Shown here piece after piece: positions 50,234-61,602 of a stretch of DNA of 64,000 nt. Below the pieces are notes generated by a model that saw only the letters and a list, made by a program, of their open reading frames with translations, made no database searches and was not told the DNA's origin. The translations under genes and the position numbers were made by a program. Origin of the DNA: Sipunculus nudus (lineage: Eukaryota; Annelida; Sipuncula; Golfingiida; Sipunculidae); the NCBI GenBank assembly GCA_026874595.1, contig CM049322.1:39302840-39366839 (forward strand), in the 5' to 3' direction. How positions within the stretch are numbered: the stretch's first letter is position 1; every line of letters begins with the position of its first letter.

Positions 50234-51520
50234 GTGGCGCCACCTGCAACCATGTTTGCACAGTGTCCATCTGTTCGTCTGCCTTGGGTTAAAATCACTC
50301 ATATCTCTGCAGTGACTTGACTAATTCACCTGAAATTGGGCATGCGTAAACATCCTGGATAGCTTTTCTGATTTTATGACAGGTGGCGCCACCTACATTC
50401 ACGTTTACGCTGCAGACATCCAAGCTCATATCTCGGGAACCGTTTGACCGATTAGGAAAATTCTTTTGCACAAATGTAGCCCTTGGAGAGCTTTATAACA
50501 TACACCAAAAATGGTGGCGCCACCTGCAACCATGTTTGCACAGTGTCCATCTGTTCGTCTGCCTTGGGTTAAAATCACTCATATCTCTGCAGTGACTTGA
50601 CTAATTCATCTGAAATTGGGCATGCTTATACATCCTGGAAAGCTTTTCTGATTTTATGACAGGTGGCGCCACCTACATTCACGTTTACGCTGCAGACATC
50701 CAAGCTCATATCTTGGGAACCGTTTGACCGATCAGGAAAATTCTTTTGCACAAATGTAGCCCTTGGAGAGCTTTATAACATACACCAAAAATGGTGGTGC
50801 TACCTGCAACCATGTTTGCACAGTGTCCATCTGTTTGTCTGCCTTGGGTTAAAATCACTCATATCTCTGCAGTGACTTGACTAATTTACCTGAAATTTGG
50901 CATGCGTATACATCCTGGATAGCTTTTCTGATTTTATGACAGGTGGCGCCACCTACATTCACGTTTACGCTGCAGACATCCAAGCTCATATCTCGGGAAC
51001 CGTTTGACCGATCAGGAAAATTTTTTTGCACAAATGTAGCCCTTGGAGAGCTTTATAACATACACCGAAAATGGTGGCACCACCTGCAACCATGTTTGCA
51101 CAGTGTCCATCTGTTCGTCTGCCTTGGGTTAAAATCACTCATATCTCTGCAGTGGTTTGACTAATTCACCTGAAATTCGGCATGCTTATACATCCTGGAT
51201 AGCTTTTCTGATTTTATGACAGGTGGCGCCACCTACAATCAAGTTTACGCTGCAGACATCCAAGCTCATATCTAGGGAACCGTTTGACCGATTGGGCCAA
51301 AATTTTGCATGTGTATAAATCTCACATAGCTCTCTATCATATGCAAAACTGGTGGCGCCACCTGCAGCCATGTTTGCACAGCTCCCATCTGTTTGTCTGC
51401 CATGGGATAAAATCACTCATATCTCGGCAGTGGTTTGACATATCTGCCTAAAATTTTGCAAGTTTATACATCCCCGACAGCTCTCTTGATTTTATGACAG
51501 GTGGCGCCACCTGCATTCTA
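50234..51520 (+). repeat. 280-bp tandem repeat made of two related 140-bp halves
   Basis: Each half carries one GGTGGCGCCACC box, the phrase (C/A)ATATCTC-G-A--G-TTTGAC and an AGCT(T/C)T-- motif. Half a ends TTTTATGACAGGTGGCGCC and half b ACAT---CA-AAATGGTGGCGCC. The units at 50381 and 50661 differ at only a few positions, so copying was recent. Confidence 0.88.
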
Positions 51521-52000
51521 GTTTATGCAGCAGATATCCAAGCTCGTATCTTGGGAACCGTTTGACCGATTGGGCCAAAGTTTTGCATGTGTATAGAGCT
51601 TTCTGGATTTTTTCGTAGGTAGCGCAACCTACATACACAATTTGGCTGCAGACATCCATGCTAATATGCAACACTTCACCCGTTCCACTCTGATTTAGGC
51701 GGATACAAGTAGTCGCTTGTCGACTACCCGTATTCTAGTTATCTACTGTATGTGCTGTCATCTTACAAGCAAGGCCCTAAGCCAAAGCCAAAAGAGGTAT
51801 ACACTCATCAAGCAGCTACAGGTTGCTGCGGTCAAGACCTCAGCCCTGTGCGCTCCTTAAGCATGTTCTCTGAGCCAACAGTCGCAGTGCCACGCCAAGC
51901 CAAGCAGGGAGCGGCAAGGGCCGCCATTGTCCATCCCGAGCTGGTGACCTTTTTTGGAGCTATGCCATTTGAGAGCCGAACTCGATCTTGTGAACGACAC

Positions 52001-52126
52001 TGTTTCGAGAATCATAGCCCTTGTACTTGCAGTTTCAGCCATTTGGACCGTATTAACCAGGTTTCCCAGTTATGCAAGTCCAAATGGCCGTAACCGCAAG
52101 TACAAGGGCTATTGGTCTCGAAACGA
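52001..52126. repeat. Imperfect inverted repeat, about 48-bp arms
   Basis: The left arm (52001-52048) includes ATAGCCCTTGTACTTGCAG and CCATTTGGAC. The right arm (52078-52126) is its reverse complement with a few mismatches. The spacer is about 30 nt. The overlapping frames (51752-52093, 51954-52208) show no known domain. Confidence 0.75.
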
Positions 52127-53381
52127 GGCTCTGGCCGCTTTCAGAGACCTTGCTTCATCAAGCCGCTGTGGCATCTATTTCATGGATAATGAAGAAGGCT
52201 GCATGTGACCGGACCAAAAAACATCACTGCCAATCCAATCAAATGTGCAAAATGTAAACATTGCACAGCAGCCAAAATTATTCACCATCTGTCTGAACAC
52301 CTGTACCAGAAACGGAACAGATTTAACAGTCTGAATCTTGATGCCCTTCTAAATGTTTGTTCTAAAAAATAACAACAGACAGGTTTCTGCTGCTGCGTAC
52401 AGGAATTGTACGAGTCATTTGATTGGTTAAACTACTGTTCATAATACATGAAATAATTTAGCTTGATGGAGCAAGGTTTCGGAAAGCATAGCTACCAGAG
52501 CCTTGCTAATGTATAGGAAGATGTTGTTAGATAATTTACTATTAATCTATGGTCAGGTACTACAGTTAATCTAATGATATCTCAGGTATGTTCATCATGT
52601 GATGGACTGAGTGACATTATGGTCATATTGTAGTACGTAGAATAGTGATCTACAGCAAATGTGGATGAATAAACAATTCCCTCATCCAATGATAAGTAAA
52701 TCAGCAAGATTATCTTATGATATAAACCTGTGGCCACATTTTCTGATGACTATCATACAGTAGTCCTGTTTGGGTGACCCACTGTATCCAGAGATATTTC
52801 TGAAGACTTATGTTCAAGATTTTAAATTAATGGGCCTTAAAGGCCAACTAGGCTTAAACTAAAACCCTGGGTCTTTTTCCTATATAAGTGGATTCTGCTG
52901 TTTACTCAAAAGCCAAAGCCAAACCCTAAATATATCCACGTATAAATTACTATGTGTATATGAATAATGATCAGATGATGTAAACAAAATTTCAGGGACT
53001 CCAATCATATTAATCCTGAGTCATTACAATCATATTTATTTTATAATTAAAATTTATGAGATTGTTAGTAAAGGTAATTTGCTGGTGAGCTTGAGTAGCA
53101 AATTTCTTTTTTTTTTTTTTTTTTGGTGGACCTTTAAGGCCTATCAGGGGACATTTCAGTGGGCCTTTCAGAGAAAATGTGGGCTAAGGCCCAAGGGCCC
53201 CCCCCCCTCCCTTAAGCGGCACCCTGTACATCAGTATTTATTGCTCGGAATGTACCATAAGGGTAATAAATAAACACTGTACCAGCCCTTTACTTGAGTA
53301 TGCAAAATGTGCAGAACAGTTGTTCACTGTCTGTGTGTGCGGAGGTAGCATTAGGAGTCTTGTATTATGAGACATTATATA

Positions 53382-53833
53382 TGTCAAGGTAGAGATAGTG
53401 ATCTGGTAGAATCGGAGTTTCTACCAGTAGAAAATACGATCAGAGTCTCTGCTGGTAGAAACTGCGATCGGAGTTTCTACAGGTAGAAACCCCGATCCTA
53501 CTGGTAGAGATTTCAATCATGGTTTCTACCAGTAGGAACTCTGATCCTACTGGTAGGAATTTCAATTCTACTGATACTAAACTGGTAGAGACTCCAATCA
53601 CAGAAGAAACTGCGATCCTACTGGTTGGAACTTCAATTCTACTGATGGGCCAACCATTAGAAACTGCGATCCTACCAGGCCAGTAGAAACTGCGATCTTA
53701 CTGGTAGGAACTTCAATTAATGATAAGCCAACCAGTAGAAACTCCAATGATGGTTTCTACCAGCAGAGACTCCAATCGTAGTTTCTCCCAGTAGAAACTC
53801 CGATTCTACCAGATCGCAAACTCTACCCTGACA
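53382..53833. mobile_element. Fold-back element made of CGATCG-type palindromic motifs
   Basis: The 452-bp element begins TGTCAAGGTAGAG and ends CTCTACCCTGACA, flanked by TATA on both sides. It is an array of GGAGTTTCTACCAGTAGAAA and related motifs; the clearest palindrome is GTAGAAACT-gcgatcgg-AGTTTCTAC. The TGTCA ends match those of the 35095 element. Confidence 0.8.
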
Positions 53834-54666
53834 TATACATGCCACTAAATGAAACGAGAACCTCTACTTTACAAAATATGAGTTTTTTCCTCACCCATCA
53901 TTTCCCGACACCGCAAATACAATCATTCTTTGTCAATGAAAACTTGAGTATCAATCATTGGCAACAGATGTCGCAAGTGTGCAAGAAAAGGCCTATTTTA
54001 TCATCAATCAAACTGCTCCTTTTTAGGGTATGCAGGCTGATATGACAATTTCAGCATGATAACATGATATATCTGTTCTGAGGACCAGTCTATTGATAAT
54101 CTATCAGAAGTATGACTGACTTGAGGATTAGATGAATATTCCGCTCTAAAAAGGATAAATTGAACATCTGAAGAAGTTTATCCATAATTGTAGTTTGCAA
54201 ACCTGAAGGATGTTCAACACAAATGAGCAGGGAACCAGTCTGTATTTCAATGATGAGCTGGGAGAAAATATACCATTTGTGTATGTACTGTGTGGTTATA
54301 GTCGCTGAAAAGAAATTCACAACATCAACCCAACTAAATTTTTTTCAAATGAACAAACAGGCAAAAAACAGTATATGATACATATCAGTCTGTGTGACTG
54401 AAAATATGCTCAAAGCACCAGTCTATGACGATGTATAGATGACCAAAACCACATCTTGAACGCACGTCTTCTTCTCTCAATGGCAGGACATAAAGAATGT
54501 GGCACCAGTCTATATCATCCAGATCGATTCAATGATGTGCTAAACTATGTCTATATGATCTACAGCTAATTTCTATCTCTACAAAAACATAACTGTTCAT
54601 GCAACCTTTCACCGTAAACTCCCCTCTATGTATCATTTAGACTCTAACGTTATAAATACACCTTAC

Positions 54667-54711
54667 CGGAGGCAGCAGCGGACTTGTTTCCTCGTCAACC
54701 ATATTGATGCA
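54667..54711 (-). CDS. SLC7A: Candidate alternative first coding exon B of the SLC7 gene
   Basis: The ATG at 54702 opens MVDEETSPLLPP, ending exactly at CCTCCG/GTAAGG in phase 0 (GT at 54666-54665). Joined to the acceptor at 10333 the frame continues [13 protein letters not shown] without a stop. EETSPLL fits the acidic dileucine signal [DE]xxxL[LI], used for endosome/lysosome or basolateral sorting of membrane proteins. Just upstream, TTTTCTGCTCAG/TG resembles an acceptor, so this may be a second exon with 5' UTR further upstream; alternatively an in-frame ATG at 54741 precedes a run open to that point. Linkage rests on phase, donor quality and sensible sequence only. Confidence 0.55.
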
Positions 54712-54747
54712 CTGAGCAGAAAAGCAACAACACAAACACATGAAGCA

Positions 54748-57700
54748 GATTTAAGCAAAGCACAAGCGAGAAGCAAGCATGGAACACTAAAAGCACAAGC
54801 AGAAATTATTAGTTTTCAAATTAAGCCAACAAGAGTGACAATTTAGTAAATGAATACACCCTATAACCCTCTTGATTTATTTTTAGTTCAAATTAATGCT
54901 TTTTACATTGAAATGCTAGAGAGGTGTGGAAATATTGAAAAGTTTTTCTGTCCGCTAATTCAGAAATGCTGAACATGTATATTAAATATGATAAGAAGAT
55001 ACCATCACCTCCCCTACCCACATAAATCTTGAAAGGAGGCACAAAAATTAATGCATATCCACCTTAATGCAATTTTATTAGTTACATGTTAATACTGTCT
55101 ATGTTTTATATCATATTTCTAATAGTATACTGAAACTGTACCAAAATAATGCATGATGAATTATTTTTTAAACATTTTGATATTTTCCTTAAAATTACAA
55201 TATAACAGAATTTCTTATTATGCAAGTTAGACACCCCTATAGCATTTTTCTTCCCTTTGTGAGCGAGATAAGAGAAATCTATATCAAGCCCCCAATTCCT
55301 TTGTCAATGAAAAACTGAAAATGTTTGCAAGTATAAGCTGGAGGAACATTTGCACACATGCACATTTCATGCAGAGAAGAAATGTATATGAAATCAAACA
55401 ATATAAAAATCAAATACAAACTTAAAAAGTAAATCATATGTATATGTAAAAAAGAAAGGCAGGACATATATGAAAACATAGCAGTCAAGATAATCTGTTT
55501 GAAATCTTTGTCATTATTTCTCAAGCAATCAGGCCATTCATAATATATGAGGAAAATATCTGGGTTTCTCCCTCCAAAAGTGACTTAATGTCTTTCAGAG
55601 TAAAATTTATATGATAACCCCTCTGGGATCCATGTTTTCCTTAACTGGGAAATATCAGTATCTGTCAAACTACAGTTACAAAAGTTGTTCTGAGCATTTT
55701 TTTAAATAGAATTTAATTTTGCATGTTTACATGTGTATACCTCAGCCTTTCAACTTTTCTTAAACTGAACTAAAATGCCCTTGGCTTTCCTTTACTCTTA
55801 CAAATGACAGCCCAAGTTTTCAGAAGTTTATGTGAGAGCTAAAGACAAAGATTGTACACTTAAATATTCCAGCATTTCATACTATTTAAACTGCAAGATA
55901 TTGTAAGGTATACACACAAACCTGTTGTCAGAAGGTCCAGTAAAAATGGAAGCTTAAACTCCTTAGACTTTGGTAACTTAATAAGTAAATGTCCTACTTG
56001 TTCTGTTCACTCTCAATTAATTGAGCATACACTTATATAAGAGCCACTTGAGTGGTTTTGGTATGTTATGATAAGAGAATGTCTGAGTGGTCATGGCATA
56101 ACTGGCCTAATGAGATGCAACAGCCTGCCTTACCTGTTAATTAAGCATACATAAAAAGTCCCTTTAATTAATCAATGTCACTTTTTCATGGGCAGCGATG
56201 TGAAACTACAACTACTGGCGCTTTTTTAATTGCTAATTACTTGTAGTAATTTACTTTTGCCCTAATGATGTAAGGGAAAGTGTACCTGACAGACAGAACA
56301 AAGCTCGTTAATTAAGCCACAGCTGTGTGGTCTACATTTCAATGGTGGCAGATATTCTTACCTGAGTTAATCAAGTCAGATGTAAAGTGGCCAAACCTAA
56401 TTAGACATGATGCGCTCAGACTCCAGATAAATATGAAAGCATGAGAAAGTCTAGATAATAGCATCACCATGACACTCTTTATTGAGGATAGGTCCATGCC
56501 CTGCCGTTGGGCTGTCATTTAAACAAGGCCAGGAATAACCAAGCAATATATGACCAATGACAATGATATGTTGCCATTTAAAAGTTGTACAGTGTTGCAT
56601 GGTACCATTCAGTTTAATTTACACCAAACTACCTACTACTAATATCCAACTATTACAAGGGCAGAACATATATGTACAAAGGCTATAGGTTAAAGCACAG
56701 TGTGGTAGCTGCATTTATTATTATTCTAGTTGCATTAGTATGCATTTGACCTTAGTCCTATGAAATCCATTTTTTGGAAAAATACATGTTCAAGGCTGCC
56801 TGTGTCTGAAAGCACAAGAAATGCCGTGGGCACGTGTTTAAGCACTTTGTGAACATGGGGTAATCCTGTACAATATCGTACGACACACAGTTAAGCCATC
56901 AGCCTCTCGTGATAAGATACCGACAGAATTACCTGGTGGCAACCGTGGCATATCAGATGATAGGAGGTCAGAAACCTCAACCTGGGTGTCCTTAATCCAG
57001 GTAATCAGGTGGGAGATCACACACCTGTAAGGTGTGTGTGTGTAGTACCTGTGTGTTTTCTTGTGAGAGCACACAGAAGAGCACCAACCCACATCAAGGC
57101 AGATCAACCCCACTGATTCAGTCCCCTTTTTCAGGAACCAAATAAAAATAAAAAAGGTTTAATCTCACACCAATGTCATAATAATCATATCCCAAAAAAA
57201 TCCTGTGGAAATCAACTCGATAGTTTATTTAGAATGTGGTTAACATACAAAGAGACTTTGGTAAAAACATAACCTCCCTGGCATAGGTGATGATGATGGG
57301 GTCAGACTACCTTAGCTTTCTGAGCTGATGGTCCCGAGTGGGATACCAGGTATAACATTTTTACTCTGCAACTGAAAGCATCTCAGGTCCCATGCTTCTT
57401 CAGGTAGATAAGATGCACCTCACAGTAAGAGGTAAGTTAAAACATGATCAGAATACCAGTAGTTATTATTTTAAGAAGTAACTATTCAATATATGACAAT
57501 TCACGGTTCTGAAAAGTTCTGTTGTCCAAGGATTGTCCTGCATTGCAAATGATATGATTACTGCAGGCTATTGGTATATCTAAATATTCATTGATAAAAC
57601 ATGATTATTAATAACTTTGACAGGAATTTATGATATAAAATATTAGTCATAATAGTACCCATAATATCAACATTTTAAAATCCTCAAATTAAAAAAGTAC

Positions 57701-58830
57701 CGTACACATAGCCACCAGATCATTTATGGTACACAGAGAATGAAATATGATCTCACTGAAGATTGTATCATGAAATGACACAGCCTTAGACAACATATAT
57801 ACATCAAAATATATTTCTATCTACAGATAGCAATTAGATTTATTAAGTAGTAAATTTAATCCTCCAGGTCTTACAGCTGTCCTCCAATGAAGCCAGGCCA
57901 GAAGTGCTACAGTTACATGTATATATATAGGCTGGTGCCTCTGGAAACATTAGAAGCAGTTACCAACATCAGAAAAAAATAACTGGATCTTATTGACAAA
58001 GTTTAGGTCAATAAGAAACAGTAGCCTGGGAGACAGGTGCACTTGTGTTCCGTCAATTACAAAAACCTGAGAAAAAATTTTCCATTATATCACATTGACA
58101 ACTAAAGTAATGAACTAACTTGCAGAGAGGCTTTAGTGGCATCATTATGAATAAAAACAGCATACAGAATGGGTTTATTTTATACCTCTGCCTAGTGTTT
58201 AGAGGTATGATGTTTTACAATCCGTTTGTCTACAGGTGTGCAATACTATCATGGCAAACATTGTGAACAGATTTTGTTGGAAATTTGTGGATAGTAATGA
58301 TATCAACCAAGGATCAACCTGGATCATCATAAATTTTTCAAAAGGCTCATTTCCATTCTGACATACTATACACATATTTTGTCCCTGTCAAAATTAGCAT
58401 ATAAAATAACAGGTATATGTTTTTCATGGTTGAACTTAACATGTATAGATGTCAGAAGCTCACTGACAACTTGTCAGATGTATCAGTCAATCTAAAAAAG
58501 AGGTTTTTCTCTTCACTAAATTGTAGATTAAAAATATTCACATCTAGAAATCTTTATAACTGAATCATGTGCTAAGAACTAATATGTAAATATCAGGTGT
58601 GCTTGTTTTCAACTAACATGTATGTGATGGGTTTATTACTTTCATGTGTGAATAAAACTGATTTTAACAGAAATGTGTTTTCTATTTTTTTCCATGACAA
58701 AAAATTTTACTGTTCTTCAGCAGTGATCAGTTAATAACATTATAGTTTGGTTATAATACCGTAGTAAAATATGCAAACTTAACCCACCTTAACTATTAAA
58801 AGAATATCATTTAACAAACAGGAGCTGGCT
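54748..58830. other. No gene or element resolved
   Basis: AT-rich DNA lies between candidate exon B and the CCCGGG palindromic element. Frames such as 55279-55524 and 56838-57113 (minus) have no recognisable domain or splice pattern. A fragment at 58185-58360 resembles the repeat at 44455. Confidence 0.45.
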
Positions 58831-58980
58831 GGGAAAAATGAGAATCAAATCATAGTATGAAATAGTTCTCATTTTTCCCGGGAAGAATGGGAATTCCCAT
58901 TATTCCCAGGAAAATTCAGAATTCTCTTTTTTCCCGGGAAAAATCAGGATTCCGGATCTTCCCAGATTTTCATTCTTCCC
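58831..58980. mobile_element. Short fold-back array with CCCGGG cores
   Basis: It starts GGGAAAAATGAGAATC and ends with the inverse GGGAAGAATGAAAATC. Between are repeated TTTTCCCGGGAAAA, GGGAATTCCC and CAGAATTCTC palindromes. About 150 bp; target site not clear. Confidence 0.65.
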
Positions 58981-59635
58981 TCAACATATATCTGCTAAAC
59001 AGAACACAACAGACATGCTCAACAATAAAAGCATACAAAGGAACTGAAAATGTAGGTGGCAACACCAATAAAGATGTACTGTTTAAAAGATTATTTAGGC
59101 CTATCACTAGTGTTATCACTAGTATCATCACTTGTGGTATCCCAGATATATATACATGTGCACATGTGTACACATCTATATATTAATAGCGTAAGGTGAT
59201 TTTTGTAATTTTCCGTATCTCCTCTGATTCTACCGTACAGTTTGCCATGATTTCTGAGATACATATGCTCAGGATTTGTCCGAAGAGATTCCACCGACTT
59301 TTATTTGCAATATTTGCGTATTACGTGCATTATTAATAATTTTAATATTTGCTGCCCCGCGGGCGCCTCTTTTCTTTGAGTCTTCGGGCCTGGTAACACA
59401 ATGGCCACAGAGTGTTTGATGGCGGGACAGAGTTTTTCTCCGGGGGTCCTATCTGGGCTTTTCTTAAATTTGCGGTGACCGGCCCGAAATAATCCCCATT
59501 GGTGATCCCTTCTCAAAAGGAATCTCCGCGCGACGAAAAGGTCTATTGTGCACAAGGAGATCTCGCGTGAGGAAAATGCTCAAAAGGGGGATCTTTCAAA
59601 GAATGAAAATTTTCCGAGCGGTAGTGAATGAAGGG

Positions 59636-60620
59636 TAGTGTGTAAAACCCAAACCCCAGGGTCCACGGATCCCATAAACCTATTTACTCATTTTCCATTA
59701 TTTATACCGATAAAAACACCACTATTGTTGATGTAAGAACAGAGCAAAGTCCCTAAATGTTGCACATTTGTAAATGACCGATTCACTGAAAGATTTATAA
59801 TTACAAAAATATTTCGGTGAAGACAGACCTCATTTACTTGAATATGCCGACTGTTCAATTTTGACGGAGACCAGTAACCACCGCTCATATTTTTATTTAT
59901 GACTAAAAGAGGAAAAAAAGTAGCACTCATGTCACACACTAAACATAATATTTGTTATTTTAAATGAAAATATAATAGTGCTGACACAGTGGGGGAGATT
60001 TAATTGAAGTGCACTAACAGTTGAGCAGACCTGAGACTGATATATCAGAGCACTTCCACATAACAACAGGTTTCGTGCTCCGTTCATAACAATATATGCA
60101 ATTTAAGTTGGCAATAATATAAATACCGAAAGGAATTGTTGATAACTTGCAATTCAAGCAACTACAGGTTCCAAAATAATGATTTTTTAAATGTTTTTAA
60201 TTATTATACTTTTTAAATTGCTACACAAATGAAATAAATAGCAAATACAAAATTATGAATAAAAACTGAGACAGAAATTTAAAAATACAGATACAAACAC
60301 AGTAATAAATTACAAGGGTGTTATGGCTGAACGTGATGTGAAATACATGTATGTACTTAAGAAATGGATAAACAACGAGAAAACGGGGTCTGTGTATTCC
60401 GCGAGGTCCGTGCGCCAGGGTCCGTAAGTGTTTTGTTTTTTTTTATCAAATTTTGTTGCAAAACAGACTATTTTTTATGTTTTAACCAAACATGATATAA
60501 AATATGTCTTAAGATAAGATTATGCTAAAATACCTGGACAAATTACCATGAGAGTTTAAGAATTACAAATTTTTCTTGGGGTCCGGGATCCGGAGTGGGA
60601 TCCGGTTTAACACACTGCCT
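59636..60620. mobile_element. Possible non-autonomous DNA transposon
   Basis: The left end GTAGTGTGTAAAACCC resembles the inverted right end GCAGTGTGTTAAACCG, and both are followed inward by GATCC(C/G)-containing GC-rich DNA. No target duplication was identified and there is no transposase frame. Confidence 0.35.
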
Positions 60621-60909
60621 GAACGCAGTGACTGTCTCACTGGAAAACATTGGCTCAGCTTTCAAACAGAAAGGAGTGCGTGATATGACTGTTTGACATC
60701 AGAACTAAATGCTCTACGCACGGGTAATTGCTAGTCGGATATTATACACAATATCATTTTACATGCAAATTATATGTCCACACAAATTGCACAGACAGAG
60801 ATGTCCCTTACATTAAACAGCAAAGAAATGCAGGAAAAGATAAAATATAAAGATCTTAAAACTGTTCGTTCGAACTGCACAATGTACATCACAGGCTACA
60901 ACAGCTTAC

Positions 60910-60960
60910 CTTAGAAAAAATACAATCTTTCTCATTCGGCATGTTGAAGGCTCAGACTCC
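60910..60960 (-). CDS. SLC7A: Candidate alternative first coding exon A of the SLC7 gene
   Basis: The ATG at 60942 opens MPNEKDCIFSK, ending at TCTAAG/GTAAGC in phase 0 (GT at 60909-60908). An in-frame TGA at 60954-60952 precedes it, and A at -3 (CAACATGC) suits initiation. Spliced to 10332 it would continue [13 protein letters not shown]. The sequence is shorter and less distinctive than exon B, so support is weaker. A CCAAT on the plus strand and TATA-like CATATAC lie 40-80 bp upstream of the ATG. Confidence 0.42.
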
Positions 60961-61424
60961 AGATTAATACAAGCCTAGAAACTCGAGTATATGCTTCCCT
61001 AGACAATTGGTCTGGTCACCTGTCCACCCTGTCCAGTTTGACTTCTCAGGTACAGACCTGAGGTCAAGGTTTACTGGGGTATCACAAAGCCATGTGTACT
61101 AATTATTATCACTACCGTGTAACATGCACACATTGAGTGTGAACTTTAAGTCATCAGGTGATGTAAGTATTTACTTTGGGGACATACTTGAAATCTGGCA
61201 TAATCAGACATAACACCAACAGTATGTATACTTCTCAAGTTCTCTAGGTATGACAAGAGATTAAATGCTGAGTTTAAATTACACATAAATTCACGGTTCT
61301 TAAATTACAGCAGGGGAAGTATTTGTTGTGTGTGTGTGTGGCTTCTCACTATACAGTGCCAGTCTATCACTTCATAAATGTATTATATTATTGTACCACA
61401 TATTTAGAAATACAAATATAAACA

Positions 61425-61602
61425 TTAACACAAGGCCTAAAGGCATAATGTGAACCTGTGCAGAGTTTGGGAGTATGAATGGAGGTTTATTTTTAAAATT
61501 TAATATTGATCCTCTAAGTCCTGCATATCTACCTTAGTCATAATGATTTCAGCAAAATGGACCTTTCGGACCTGCAAGTTTCAGACTAGAACATTTTTAA
61601 AA
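61425..61602. repeat. Flank shared with 38270-38450
   Basis: It is the second copy of the 180-bp sequence described there (AAGGCCTAAAGGCATAATG to AGACTAGAACATTTTTAAA), directly before the CTAG end of the third family 1 element. Confidence 0.8.

Larger units (their letters stand above)
49910..51738 (+). mobile_element. HINE/DINE-1-like element, family 1, copy 2 (complete, homogeneous core)
   Basis: The 5' end TTGTATCCGCCAAAACAGAG folds with TTTTGCGGATACA (49910-49942). A (CCG)n run and a GC-rich block follow, then a core with boxes at 50381, 50661, 50941, 51221 and 51499, i.e. a 280-bp period. GGCGGATACAA (51699-51709), the hairpin GTAGTCG-CTTGT-CGACTAC and CTAG (51735-51738) before TT complete it. 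It is the reverse orientation of the copy at 38451. No encoded protein. Confidence 0.87.
33893..54666. other. Putative 5' intron of the SLC7 gene, part 2 (repeat-rich)
   Basis: This stretch lies between candidate first exons C and B. It contains the fold-back element, two family 1 arrays, MITEs and microsatellites listed separately. The remaining sequence (34.0-35.0, 37.3-38.2, 43.3-45.5, 46.1-46.8 and 52.3-53.3 kb) is AT-rich. I found no conserved coding exon or RNA gene there. Confidence 0.5.

Noticed and set aside
50383-51164. Three near-identical 70-residue frames (MAPPTFTFTLQTSK...)
   Set aside because: They recur because the 280-bp satellite repeats; each is broken at the next unit and they are not a protein family.
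51752-52208. Frames of 113 and 84 residues as genes
   Set aside because: They overlap each other in different frames and read through an inverted repeat; no recognisable domain.
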